NCBI GenBank assembly: GCA_008638375.1
Contig: CM018050.1
Coordinates: forward strand, 27,510,220 to 27,574,219
Source: Nyssa sinensis
Lineage: Eukaryota > Streptophyta > Magnoliopsida > Cornales > Nyssaceae
Length of the DNA stretch: 64,000 bases
Direction: 5' to 3'
Below the pieces are notes generated by a model, which saw nothing but the letters and a program-made list of their open reading frames with translations, was not told the DNA's origin and searched no databases. Below, piece after piece: positions 44,876 to 56,912 of the stretch. Positions within the stretch are counted from its first letter, which is position 1. Each line of letters starts with the position of its first letter. A program made the translations under genes and the position numbers.

Positions 44876-45166
44876 TCCATATTTATTTCTTCTTTATGAT
44901 TCCATGTCATTTACAATGACTAAGCTTTTCAAGTGAACACTTGAGGTTGATCCATTTAGATTAAGCAGGCTTCCCACTCCGTATTTTAGCCCCCGAATTC
45001 GTTTCTTTGGTTGTATAAGTTTCAGTGCTTTATTTTATTTAACCCATGTCAAGGGGTTTATTTAGAATGTTACTAAGAAACAAAGAGATGTAATTTACTT
45101 ATTTCATTCTTTCCTTTGTATACATTCTGTTATAATCGGTTTTCTTTTTTATGAGCCCAAAACAGT

Positions 45167-45176
45167 TGGCGACTCC
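45167..45176 (+). promoter_or_regulatory. primer-binding site of element X
   Basis: TGGCGACTCC two bases after the AACA end of LTR-X; the same kind of site is used by many Ogre/Tat elements. The body of element X is not found beyond about 45300. Confidence 0.45.
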
Positions 45177-45299
45177 CATCTTTCTACTTTTATTTTTCTC
45201 ACAGAGGCGTTTCTTTCTACTTTTAGGAAAGGGGACAGCGGGACCCCTCTATTTTCGGAGGGTACACAAGAATTTTTTCCAACAGTAGCGCTTACAAAG

Positions 45300-46558
45300 G
45301 CATTGTCTATGTAGACTAATGTTTTATTCTAGTGACAGTGCAAAGAAGTCATTTAGGTCAAAAAGATTGTTAACCAAGGAATAACAAAATCCATCAAACT
45401 TAAAGAGTTCACTCAAGTATATGATTCAAAGTTAAAATCAAATCAAGTGAAATACTCTGATTATGATCTAAGCAAATGGATACACTCAAGCCCAAGGAAT
45501 CAAGATATGTCAAAAGAAGACTTTTTATTTTTCTTATTTTAGGTTTTGAGTGATTTAGGATTAGATTGATCATTAGTCATAAGTTGTTACTATTTAATAT
45601 TATCAACCAGAACCAATCCTAAAATGATTTTTCAAAACAACACATTACAATACTTTAATTTTTGAAATATCAAAAGGTTTTGAAAAATGAAACACTATGA
45701 AAAATAAGTAAAAAGACCATTTCTGTCAAAATCAATTGACCAGTTCCAAGAACCAATCGATCGATTCTTAAATATTATTTCTACACTGAACAAACTAGTC
45801 GACCAGTTCTTAGAGTGACTATTTCAAGAACATAGCTTGAACATACTATCCAATACAGTCGACCTAATAGAAGATTCAGTCGACTAACATTTAAAGATTA
45901 AAATAGTGTATAGAAGAATGAATCGACTGATTCTAAGAACCAGTTGAGCAATTGTTCTAGAACACTGGAACTTCAAACCCTCTGGACAAATCAGTTAAGC
46001 TCGACTAGTTAATGATTCGATCAACTAGTTTTGTTAGTCTAAGAATCAAAAATTTAAATTTTGAACAGATGAAAAATGGGAGAACGACCCTATTATGAAA
46101 TAAAACGACCGTATTCATTTGAGGACTATAAATAGAGGTTTTCTAAAGCATTTATTGCTATCTCTTTATAAGCTTACACTTCTACATCTATATTATTGAC
46201 TTTAGATTTGACTATTGAAAACCTAGATCCAAGATTTCTACTCATCTTAAATACTTTGAGCTTACACCTGATCTAACTATAAAAAGTGAACATTTATTAA
46301 ACCAATCTTCTCTTGAAGAGAGTGCGTGTTGCTTTTTATCTTTTCATTATGGTGAGATTTACAAGTAAGTGTTACCTGTGTTAGACAAAATGAGAAATTT
46401 TGTTGGGAAAAGAGTTAGGAGCTCTTATTGTAAAGATTTGACTTCCACCTGCAAGGAAACTAAGATAGTAGAAAAAACTCAAGTGGAGATGCTTGAGACG
46501 AAGATGTAGGAAATTTCTCGAACTTTATAAAAATCGTTATGTTTACTCTCACTTTTTC
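45300..46558 (+). repeat. copia (SIRE-like) LTR fragment, left part
   Basis: Non-coding, with many short TCGACTR/YAGTCGA words (45730-46010). It has a TATA box at 46127-46134 (TATAAATAGAG) and then a leader with GGGAAAAGAGTTAGGAGCTCTT, ACCTGCAAGGAAACT and a T/C-rich ACTCTCACTTTTTC. This pattern resembles the U3-R-U5 order of SIRE/Maximus LTRs. It appears to continue past the solo LTR at 50378 (TCCCTACTCTTTTACATAC). Lineage is by resemblance only. Confidence 0.4.
46127..46137 (+). promoter_or_regulatory. TATA box of the copia-like LTR
   Basis: TATAAATAGAG in GAGGACTATAAATAGAGGTT. Confidence 0.5.
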
Positions 46559-47091
46559 TGTCACGCCCCGAATTCCAGCAAACCCGTGACGCGACTGACG
46601 AGACGAAAGGAAAATAAAATAATAAAGAAATAAAGAACAATCTAACGGATTCAACCCAAACTTACATTCATTTCCTTCAATGTGCATCCATATAAAGCAC
46701 AATCAATAAAAACATTCAACATGTCATTCGGGCTTAAGCCCTACATCACAAAATATGCCCTCATGGGCCAAATATCCTCCTAAGCTCATATCTCCTCCAT
46801 CCTATAAGACTTCCTCGAGTCTCAAGTGCCGGGAGCGTCATCTGAAATGTTTGTCCCACGAATGGGTCAGCTCAACTGCTGGTACAATATACTGCTAATA
46901 CAAGAAACAAAATTAAGGGCGTGGCATGTGCAAGTGTACAGTTATATCTACATGGCTTTCAACATCAAGCATACAATGTACTAGCAATAATTTACATGTC
47001 ATCCAACTCATTAACATAATCTAAGGCGTGGCATGTGCAAGTGTACATTCATCTCAACATGCATTCTAAATCATCCATGCAATGTAATAAC

Positions 47092-47306
47092 AATAATCCA
47101 CATGCTTTCCAAATTGTCCATGCCACATAATAGCAATAATCCACATGCCATCCATATTATCCATGCAATGTAGTAACGATAATCCACATGCTTCCCAAAT
47201 TGTCCATGCCACGTAATAGAAATAATCCACATGCTTTCCAAATTGTCCATGCCACGTAATAGCAATAATCCACATGCCATCCATATTATCCATACAATGT
47301 AGTGAC
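47092..47306. repeat. 43-bp tandem array, 5 copies of two alternating types
   Basis: Units start at 47092, 47135, 47178, 47221 and 47264 with AATAATCCACATG. One type continues CTTTCCAAATTGTCCATG, the other CCATCCATATTATCCATG. Confidence 0.9.
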
Positions 47307-47400
47307 AATGCCCATGAAACACCCACACCACTCTATACCACAACCATGTCAAATCTATGCCATGTCCATGTCAACTCATGTAATGTAATGTAATGTAATA

Positions 47401-47600
47401 TCCCTTCACGGATCGCTCCCGTTGGTTCGGGTACCAAACACAATATCATGTCCCTTCGCGGATCGCTCCCGTTGGTTCGGGCACCAAATGCAACATCATG
47501 TCCCTTCGCGGATCGCTCCCGCTGGTTCGGGTACCAAATGCAATATCATGTCCCTTCATGGATCGCTTCCGCTGGTTCGGGTACCAAATGTTATATCATG
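47401..47600. repeat. 50-bp tandem array, 4 exact-length copies
   Basis: 47401, 47451, 47501 and 47551 each start TCCCTTCRYGGATCGCT and contain GGTTCGGGYACCAAA. A short (TCATG)n run follows at 47597-47617. One or two copies of the same module occur in related LTRs (28690-28770, 29824-29860, 57380-57460). Confidence 0.95.
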
Positions 47601-48655
47601 TCATGTCATGTCATGTCCAAGGAATCATACTATGCCAATATGCTTTGATTCCATCACACCATAATGTAATCTTAATAAAGCATCATACCCACACATGAAG
47701 CATGCTTTAAATGATGTGTTACACAATAACATTCAAATCAAAAGATCCTTTCATCAAGGTTACATGCCATACATAGTCCATTTAACACATGCTTTAAGTC
47801 ACCTATTTCATAATCCTAACAATTCTCAAAATATAATCCACACATTATGCTAACACATGCGATATACACATAATCATGGTTCACACTCATCACCAAACTT
47901 TCAACAAGATAACAGGGAGCACATAAGCATATGAGCAATAAAACAAACATGTGAATTATCAAGTCAATATGGCAATTAATCCTAAACTTAATTCTATTTC
48001 TTACTTAGCACAATATATCGTACCTGATGGGTTGGTCTCAACCCTAAGAAGTCGTACTTGTAGCGTAGTGGCTAGCAGTGAAATGTAGAAGGTCAGACTG
48101 CCTTCTCTCTGCCTTTCGGTGTCCCTAGAATCACAAAATGCAACTCAGTCCGTTTGCCACTTTAATGATGCTATTTATCAAATTTTATGTCTTTAATTTA
48201 TAAGGTTCTATTTTATTAGATTAAGTCCTATCATTGTGTCCGAAACATCGAGGAAAATAGGCTTGGGCTTTCGCAGAATTTAATTCGGGTATCCGGTTTA
48301 AAAAGGGCAAAACTATCATTTTGCACTTTTACGAGTTCTTATATCCCGAGACCCTTTCTCGTAAATTGGACTCCACCATTGAGTCCGGAACGTTCAAAAT
48401 AATAAGAATTGACTATTCGTTCACTTCAATCAGGGTTCGTTTGGCGGTGTTTTGACTCAGGGGCATTTTGGTAATTTTTAAGGGTTCCACGGGTCTCTTA
48501 TTTGTCGGGACCTCGTCTCATGACGGGAACCTCACCATTGGACTCAGAAGGTCCAAGACATAAATAACACACTATAAACTTGTCCCATCTGGACTTCGGG
48601 CTATTTTCCAACATTTAATTTAATTAATCTAATTAATTAAATTATTTAATTCAAC

Positions 48656-48657
<2 letters not shown>

Positions 48658-48697
<40 letters not shown>
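48658..48697. repeat. (TA)n microsatellite
   Basis: About 19 TA units. Similar runs lie at 49957-49988, 52873-52891, 59688-59712, 60162-60182 and 60317-60352. Confidence 0.95.
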
Positions 48698-48701
<4 letters not shown>

Positions 48702-49947
48702 TTGGGGAAAGGTTCACAGGTGCGTACTGGTGGCACGCTGGCTAGCGTGTCACCTTCCCTCTAAAACGTCACAGGCTCAATTCTTGGGAATGGCAGTTTC
48801 CTCACATTTTTGTCTTAATTTTTCTAATTCAATTAATTTTATTTTATATTAATACTTTGGTGCACTTCAGTCACAAGGACCTTAGTGGTCCAATGGCTTG
48901 GTTGGGCCCTTCCCTTCGGCGCATCCCAGGTTCGAGACTCCGCAGCGCCCCTTTTGTTTTTTTTTTTCCTTTTCTTTCCTTTTTATTTCTTTCAATTTCC
49001 TAACTCTTGGCCCAAATTAGTTTAGGCCCAAACCCCTTCTTTTAAACCCAACAGACCCAATGGTTTTTAAAAGAAAATGGAGACCCAAACCAGCCTAAGC
49101 CCATGGCCCAAGCTCCATGCGTATAACGCACTAGCGCGTTTCCGGTGGAACATCGGTCATCCCTTCCGGCACCGGCGGCTTCTCCGATCAACTTTCCAAC
49201 TAAAAATCAATGCCATCTTTTTCCTCTATCTCCCAAGGTCATAACTACCTAATGTGTTTCCCACAAAACCGTCCCTAACTTTTCAAATTGAGGTAAACCC
49301 AGTGGCTGTCCCAGTTTTTTGGCTAGCTCCGGCCAGCCAATTTTTCTCTTGTTCTTGCTCATTTTTCTACCGTTTTGCACCATTTATTTTCCTAAAAATT
49401 TCCTGTGCTTAAGGGGGTCACATCTAAACCTTTTAAACATCATTTTACGTATAAAATATCAAGAAAAACTAAACTGTTATAAACCTGTAACCGTTAATTT
49501 TTCTCTTATTTTTGAATCAATCCAGCACATTCTTTTTGCATTGTTTTTCTCTTAAAATTATCTACATGAACCTACAATTTAAATCAACCAACATGCTAAA
49601 AGAATAAGAATAAAAATTAAAATTAGAACTGAACCTCTCACCTCTATCTTTGGTTTTTCTCAGCGCGGGTCCTTCTCTCTCCTCTTCTGCTCCGACTCCT
49701 GGTTCTTCCCAACAATGCAGCTTCCACCCAGAGGATCCCTTCTCTTCTGTCCTTTCTCTAAAACCAAACCCACTATGGGTATACACATATATACATACGG
49801 TTGCTTTATTGCAAAACCACCCTTAGCAGCCCATGGTTTCTCTCTCTCTCTCTCTCTCTCTTTTCTCTCCCTTTCCTGACTCTCTTTTCTGCTTTCTTCT
49901 TGTTTTTCTAACCCTCATTTAATGTTTGCTTGTTTGTTGAGTTTTTC

Positions 49948-49991
<44 letters not shown>

Positions 49992-50479
49992 ATTACACAC
50001 ACCCACTAGTACACCACTTTCTCTTCCCAACAGCTACGGCTGTAGCCTCACGCACATACACATGCAAATACCTAAACACCTACCTGCTGCTACTTTTTCC
50101 TTTTCTTTTTTTGTTTTCTTTTCTTTGGTTCTTTGTCTCACTTAAGACATCATATATATTATATGTAACATATATATATGATACATACTCACAATACAAT
50201 GCACACGCTGCACACTTTTCATTTCCTTCTTTTTTTTTTTTCTTACTTGAGATATTTACATACATATATTATAATATATATTACAATTACACACCACACC
50301 TACGTCACACATAACATACATTTCTTAAAAAAAAAAAAATTTATTCCACTAAAAAAAAAAATTTTCAAATCTTCACATTTTCTCCCTACTCTTTTACATA
50401 CTTATGCATTTCATGCATACATTTTTAAAGTGTGTAAAAGTTATTAATATTTGCTAAATACCCCATTTAGCCCCTCTAT

Positions 50480-51500
50480 GGTAAATATCTAGGCAACAAT
50501 CCTAACAATCTAACTACCACTTACTCCCCTGATCATCATCCACAACGTTACAAGCCAACAACAAGGTCTCTGAAGTATTATTATTATTAGGATAATTTTC
50601 AGCAAATATTAACTTGATGGTCTCTATTATTTGGTCTTCTAAATCTGCACCCAAACTTTTTATACCATACTTCCCATAATTAAAATATTGAATATTGGAT
50701 TTATTAGTCTATAGATTTGAATCATTACCATTCCTTTTTCATTGGATCTGTCTATTCTGCCAATTATTATTCTATCATTAATCATTATTCTACCCCTGAT
50801 TGCCTTGGCTTCTGCCTCTAGCTCCACTAGATCTATTCTGCCAATTATTACCTCTATCTCCTCCATTGTTGTAGTTCTATCATCTTTTTAAAATTTAATT
50901 GAGCTTGAAAAACTTTCTCCATCGAATTTATTGATCTATCATTCAAGCTTTGTTCAAAAACCAACAACGAACTCAATAATTCATCCACCATCATAGACTC
51001 GAAGTCATAGGACTCTTCCATAGTAGTCACTGTATATTCAACTTGCAGCGTCAAGGTTTGAACAATTTTTTCAACTATTTAAGGGTCTTTCAGTTCTTCA
51101 CCATTAGTCTTCATCTCATTAACAAGTGTCAAGGTCCGTGAAAAATAATCATAAATAATTTCTAATTTTTTCATCTGTATTTACTCAAAATCTCTTTGCA
51201 ATTTCTGCAATCTAGCTCTTTTTATTTTATCAACTCTAACATATGTATTTTTAAGAATATCCCATACTTATTTCACAAATTGAACATAGATAATTTTACT
51301 AAAAACTGAAAATCGATTGCTTGATGAATGCAATTTATGATTTTAAAGTGTGCTTGTCTTGTTTGATTATCTACATCTTCTAAAAACTATTTTTCAATGA
51401 ACTTCAACAAAGTTAAAAACGTGATCATGAAATCCTCCCAATGGAAAAAACGAGTTTTTTCTAGCAAATTTATAAATCATACAAACAAGCAATGTCATCT
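50480..51500 (-). pseudogene. Ty1/copia gag (UBN2-like) remnant
   Basis: The - strand reads, with breaks: NCIHQAIDFQF, then VDKIKRARLQKLQRDFE, stop, IQMKKLEIIYDYFSRTLTLVNEMKTNGE, then QVEYTVTTMEESYDFESMMVDELLSSLLVFEQSLNDRS and KVFQAQLNFKK (51054-50854). This is the plant copia gag order. A degenerate Arg/Gly-type region follows, then ETLLLACNVVDDDQGSKW near 50510, just before where protease would start. The zinc knuckle is not legible. Frameshift at about 50860. No pol follows, because other sequence begins at about 50470. Confidence 0.7.
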
Positions 51501-51507
51501 TCATGAA

Positions 51508-51525
51508 TCAAACTCTAATATCAAT
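51508..51525 (-). promoter_or_regulatory. decayed copia primer-binding site
   Basis: + strand AACTCTAATATCAA is two changes away from the complement of the usual initiator-Met primer-binding site of copia elements. It sits between gag and the LTR-like TGTTAAATTTTG at 51526. Confidence 0.4.
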
Positions 51526-52250
51526 TGTTAAATTTTGAATAAGATTATATGTCGTCTCACTATACGTTGTACTCGAACTAAAAAATGCATTCAAAAACTT
51601 CAAGATGAAACCATGTCACTATTAAATTTGAATGAAATGCCAAAGTAACAAAGGATTGTATCAAGAAGTGTGAAATCAAAAATATTATTGAACAAAATTT
51701 AATCTCACTCAGGTCTTTGGCAACAACGCACTCTGGTATCACCACTCACTGTTATGGCCATCGGCAAGTCATGGCCACACACACAATCAATATTGGCAGC
51801 CACTTTTTAACATAGTAATAGTAATCCAAACCCTATACTGATAAGAATATCTAATCCTACTCTAATTAGAACTAATAAAAAAAATACTCCAATTACTACT
51901 AAGATACTATGAAATAAAAATAAAAACTTCTTAAATAGTATAAGCTTAGTTTAATTGACCCATAAATTAATTAATTTTATCCTTAATCAGTATCCAAACA
52001 TCGAATGGGATATTTACTTATACTATCCTATTCTTTTATCACATCAAACAAAATATCACCTAATGAATTTTATAGAGTTTTCTTCAAATCCAATTCAATA
52101 GAGATAAATATGGTGGATTTTTAGCCGACCACATTAAATTATGTTTCCTAATCTCAACAATAGTTCATTCTCTCTCTAACTCTTATAATAACATTATTTT
52201 TGTTATCTATTCCCTTGTTTGTTGGGCCTAACTATTGTTGAGCTGCATTA
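51526..52250 (-). repeat. probable 5' LTR of the copia remnant
   Basis: Starts TGTTAAATTTTG on + next to the primer-binding site. AT-rich with no ORF. The far end is not defined. Confidence 0.35.
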
Positions 52251-53162
52251 TGGCCCAGGTAACCTCATTACCACGTATTTAAAATTATTTTTATTCATTA
52301 CTTTCTAAATGTGACCTTGCCAATCATTCTTGATATTAAAAATAGGCTCCTTTTTCTTAAAGGTATTTAAAGGTTTTTAAATCTAAGTCATTTTTAATAT
52401 CAAATGTCTTTCTATTAAAGCATTTTGCCTCGATCGTTCGGGCGAGCATTGGTTTCATTCAAACTTCGTATGCATATATTTGAAAAAAAAAATTTAAATG
52501 ACTTTTCTAAAAACAATTTTTGAAGAACGAATTTTATATCCGAATCTTATATCTGGTAGACACCCAAATATAAAAATCGAATATAACAATATATTCAGAC
52601 TTTTTATTCAGATCAGTTCTAAATACTAGATTATAATATTTAATATTCTATAAAAATAAGATATAACAATATATTCAAATTTTTTATCCAATCTCACTTT
52701 CTTATCCAAAACCTATAACATAATGCACCAACGTGTAACAATTGGATTTTAGGAGTATAATAGTAGTGGAATATTGCTATGTCCCACTTTGTACAATTAG
52801 TTATTATTTTTATATATAAATCAAACTATTCTTTACATTTTGTTTCCAAAATAAAAGGATAATTATTTTATATATATATATATATATATACATATACACA
52901 CAATATTTTATAAATTAAGGATAAAAAAAATAATTCATACTCTATAATCATTTTTGAATTATTTTTACCAACATTGAACTACTTTTACTCATCAACACTT
53001 TTTTCCATCAACACTTCTTTATAATATGAAACTCTTCTTTTTGCACTAAGAATCCATTTGGCAGGACGTCTTTGGAGGAGAAAGCGTGATTCTGGGTTTT
53101 AGAATTCATTCTATGCCGTTTAGCAGGCCGTTAGCGTTGTTGGGCCGCTCTTCTCAAGTCTT
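52251..53162. other. AT-rich intergenic stretch
   Basis: Nothing recognisable besides a TA run at 52873-52891. At 53050-53163 composition turns GC-richer just before the duplicated block. Confidence 0.5.
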
Positions 53163-54460
53163 CAACATGGAGTTTGGGCGACGCTGGTCTGACTGCTACT
53201 CCTTCGGAACCCACAGGCCGCTCAAACAAGTAAAGAGAATGGCCCTGATCTTTGAAGAATTTACGTATATACCAGACACTAAAATTATGTTGTCCTCCGC
53301 CTCTTTTTTTGTTAGTACCGCCTGTCATCAAACCTTCTTTTTTTTTTTTCAAGATTAATTATATCGATTTTTTTGAGTTTATTATATTATATTAACTTTT
53401 TTAAAAATTTTTAAAATTATACAAATCTCTTCTATTTTATTTGACAATATACAAATATCACTCTCATATTAATTTTTTTTTTAAATAACAAAACTACTCA
53501 TTACATATTTCTTTTTTCAAAATTTTAAATTTTGACTAATTTTTTTAAATAAAAAAATTAAAATTTTTAAAAAAAGTTAAAAAAAATTAGAAATGAATAA
53601 ATAAATAAATAAATAAAAAGGGACAATTTTGCCATTTTGAAAAAAAAATTAACAGGAAGAAAGTGTCTATATATTTTTATGTAAAGTAAAAAAAGTTAGT
53701 ATAATTTTAAAAATTTGAGAAGAAATTAGTATAATTTATTTTTTTTTTAATTTAATAGAACGATCATGAAGTATTCTGGATAAACTTATATATATCAAAT
53801 TAAGTTTTCTTTTTCAAACTTACCCTTAATTAAATTTATTCTTTGAATTCTAATTACTAACCATCAATACAATACACTACAATACAATACAAAAAAGAGA
53901 CTCTCAAAGCCCGTCTCCCCCTTATATTTTAACTCGTACAAACCTCATCTCTTTCATTAATTCCTACCGTGCAACTCTGATCCACAGCTCATTTCGTTAA
54001 ATACGGTATTTACTGTTGTACGTATTCCTTTGTTGCATTGTACAGGAAGGCTTATCCACATGGGACATGATATTTATGTATAGATATTTATTTTATATTT
54101 TTATTATAAGAATATTTTATTTATTAGAAATAATATATAATAAATATTATTTGATTATAATATTAAAAATATTTATTTAATCCCAAAATCTGTATATTTA
54201 TTTATTAAATTCTGTTAACTTAAATTTATAGCATGTTACCAGACAATTCCCAATTCAACTTAATAATATAAAAGACAAGATGAACTTTTATGTTATAAAA
54301 TCATTTTTGAGTAATTTTTACCAAACACTCACTAAAGTATTATGTCATCATAAATTATTATCATTTAAATACTTAGAAACTATTCTATATAAGTCATTTT
54401 ACCAAAATCTATTTTTCACAATATAAAATTCTACTAAACAGATTCTAGCAACTCTGACAT
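53163..54460. repeat. duplicated block, copy A
   Basis: Begins with GC-rich GGAGTTTGGGCGACGCTGG and passes ATCTTTGAAGAATTTACG and TGTCCTCCGCCT. It then becomes AT-rich with ACCTCATCTCTTTCATTAAT and GGCTTATCCACATG, and ends near ATTCTAGCAACTCTGACAT. The ORF at 53086-53358 overlaps its start, but copy B does not keep it open, so coding is doubtful. Confidence 0.8.
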
Positions 54461-54817
54461 AGACATATGAAATTGAAAATTTATTAAATATTAAGTGTTT
54501 GTTATAATTTTATTAAACAAAAGTATTTTTTACATGTAAATAATTTTGTTATTAAAATAAAATTTTATATAATTTTTTAAAGACATTTTAAATTTTCATA
54601 AAAAATACATATAAAATGCTCAACTTGAAATAATAAATATTGAAATAAATCAAGAGAACCAGAAAATTCAAGCACCAAAAAATAAAAAATAAAAGGAAGA
54701 ATTAAATGAATGATAAGATGGAGTGGAAGAATGTTGATTTGTTAGGGATTCCATCTTTAATCTCTCTCTATAATATTTTCTACTTCTTTTAAAAAGTTTG
54801 TTTAGACCAACAAGGAG

Positions 54818-56183
54818 TTTGGGCGATGTTGGTCTGACCTGCTACTACTGCTTCGGAATCTACAGGCCGCTCAAAGAAGTAAAGAGAATGACTCTGATCT
54901 TTGAAGAATTTACGCATATATACCAGACACTAAAATTTTGTTTTGTCCTCCGCCTTTTTTATTAGTACCGCATGTCAACAGCTTTTTTCTTAAGGATGAA
55001 TTATGTCGATTTTTTTTTAAGGTTTATAATAATTATATTAATATTTTTTTATTTTATTTAATAATATATAAATATTTTTATTCTATTAATTTTTTTTTAA
55101 ATAACAAAATTATCTTTTTCATATTTATTTTTCAAATTTTGATCATATTTTTTCATTTTTCAAATAAAAATTGATAAAGTCTTAAATTTATTATATATAA
55201 AATAAAAATAAATTATTTATCTTAAATTTATTTTTTTAAAAAATAAAAAATCTTTACAAAAAGTTAAAAATAATTAGTCAATATTAAAAAAATATAAAAA
55301 TAAATAAATAAAAAGACAGTATTATTGTTTTAAAAAAAGACAATATATATTTTCAAGTAAAATAAAAAAAATTAATATAATTTCAAAAAGTTTGAAAGAG
55401 TCAGTGTAATTTATTTTTTTTTTATATAAATGCAACAGAAAATCTCATGGACAAACTTACACATATTAAATTAAATCTATTTTTTATAATAATTATAATC
55501 AGTCTTTAAATTTTAATTACCAACCACCTACATAAAATACTACCAAACATTTTTAATTGTACGAACCTCATCTCTTTCATTAATTCCTACCGCACAACTC
55601 TGACCTCTAGCTGATTTTATTAAATACTGTTGTTTTTATGCTACCAAACATTTTTAATTGTACGAACCTCATCTTTTTCATTAATTCCTACCCTGCAACT
55701 CTAAGCTCCATCTGATTTCATTAAATGCTGTATTTATTGTTTCATGTATTCCTTTTTTTGCATTGTGCATGAAGGCTTATCCACATGAGTGATCATATTT
55801 ATGTATAGATATTTATTTTAAGAATATTTTATTTATTAGAAATAATATATAATAAATATTATTTGGTTTTAATATTAAAAATATTTATTTAATACCAAAA
55901 TTTGTATGTTTATTTATTAACTTTTGTTAACTTAAGTTTATAAAATGCTACCAAACAATACCCAATACAATCTAATAATATAAAGGACAAGATGAACTTT
56001 TATGCTATAAAATTACTTCTAAATAAATTTTATCAAATACTCAATAAGGTATTCTATCATCATAAATTATTATCATTCAAACACCCAAAAAGTATTATGT
56101 ATAAATCATTTTACCATAATCTATTTTTCATAACCTATTTTCCATAATTGGAAACTCTACCAAATGGACTCTAGCAACTTTGA
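54818..56183. repeat. duplicated block, copy B
   Basis: Same order of words as copy A: GAGTTTGGGCGATGTTGG, CAGGCCGCTCAAAGAAGT, TCCTCCGCCTTTT, GTACGAACCTCATCTCTTTC and GGCTTATCCACATG, ending ACTCTAGCAACTTTGACAT. A stretch of about 100 bp holding GTACGAACCTCAT is itself doubled (55558 and 55657). Diverged by substitutions and small indels. Confidence 0.8.
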
Positions 56184-56757
56184 CATTGTCACTATCCAAA
56201 ACTCGGCCTATGTGGATTAAGAGTTCGTGATCGGCCACCAAAACTTTTCAATGATCAAATCATTTTTTTAATTACCATTTATCAAACGCAATGGAATAAT
56301 TTTTTTTGTTTTTTATTTTTTTTTTCATATTCATAAAGTAAACCAGATAACCTGGTCAATCACTTAACCATTGTCTTCATACAATGTAGTGTCCATAACA
56401 CAATGCGATAGTGAATAGGTTTAAAATTACACCATTGAACCAGTTCGATAACTACACATTTGAGTTCACATAGTAAAAAATCATCCAATCCATCTCTAGT
56501 TAAAGATTCATCAAAACAACTCGCTTGCTTTCTTAATCACTCAGTTTGCATTGCCTGAAATGAGCCTGTCTAACTCTTACCTAAAAATATGGTAAATATT
56601 TATAATAAGCTCGATGGCTCCATGAGAATTCCATAACATGCCAAGAGTTTCAAAACTATTATATAGTTTTATACTGAAATGTCTATATTCATTTAGAATT
56701 AGAATACGTCATATCAAAACACAAGAGCTCAAAGAATAGTATCAAATTCATTTTCAA
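56184..56757. other. gene-free stretch
   Basis: No ORF and no recognisable motif. Confidence 0.5.
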
Positions 56758-56912
56758 TAGTTTGTAGTTAAATTATAATCGTAATTCAATAATCAATATC
56801 ATACTTCAATCATGGTCATAGTTCAATAATCAATATCGTAGTTCAATCATAGTCATAGTTCAATAACATAACTCGATAACAATAGTAAATATTACAGTTC
56901 AATCTTAGTCAT
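56758..56912. repeat. degenerate short tandem repeats, left part
   Basis: Words CATAGTTCAATAATCAATAT, CATAGTTCAATCAT and GATAACAATAGT recur. The tract resumes at 60566 after the solo LTR. Confidence 0.75.

Larger units (their letters stand above)
27085..45164 (+). repeat. LTR-X: one LTR split by three later insertions
   Basis: TGCAAACACCTCATTTTTTG at 27085 begins a non-coding stretch that breaks off Tat1. At the far end AAAACA (to 45164) is followed by GT and TGGCGACTCC (45167-45176), a typical tRNA primer-binding sequence. Removing the solo LTR block (27260-32823) and Tat2 (34100-44875) leaves about 1.7 kb (27085-27259, 32824-34099, 44876-45164), a sensible LTR size. It contains the 63-bp array and the N gap. 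The left end is the less sure of the two. Confidence 0.5.
46559..50377 (-). mobile_element. solo LTR, 3819 bp, inserted in the copia-like LTR
   Basis: On + starts TGTCACGCCCCGAATTCC and ends AAATCTTCACA. TTTTC flanks both sides (46554-46558, 50378-50382), although in a T-rich setting. It shares ACGAATGGGTCAGCTCAACTGCTGGTA and GGCATGTGCAAGTGTAC-type words (in part) with the copies at 28829 and 56913. It carries a 43-bp and a 50-bp array, hairpin modules near 48368, and TA runs at 48660 and 49957. No coding frame with known domains. Confidence 0.7.

Noticed and set aside
47066..47352. - strand ORFs with repeated WHGQFGKHVDY
   Set aside because: Produced by the 43-bp tandem array in a solo LTR.
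47401..47600. Regular 50-bp spacing considered as a CRISPR-like array
   Set aside because: The units are continuous repeats with no unique spacers, in a plant LTR.
49922..50447. ORFs rich in Tyr, Ile, His and Thr
   Set aside because: They arise from TA and CA microsatellites at the end of the solo LTR.
53086..53358. 90-codon ORF (MEFGRRWSDCYSFG...)
   Set aside because: It looked exon-like because of its GC content, but the duplicated copy at 54818 has stops and indels and keeps no reading frame.
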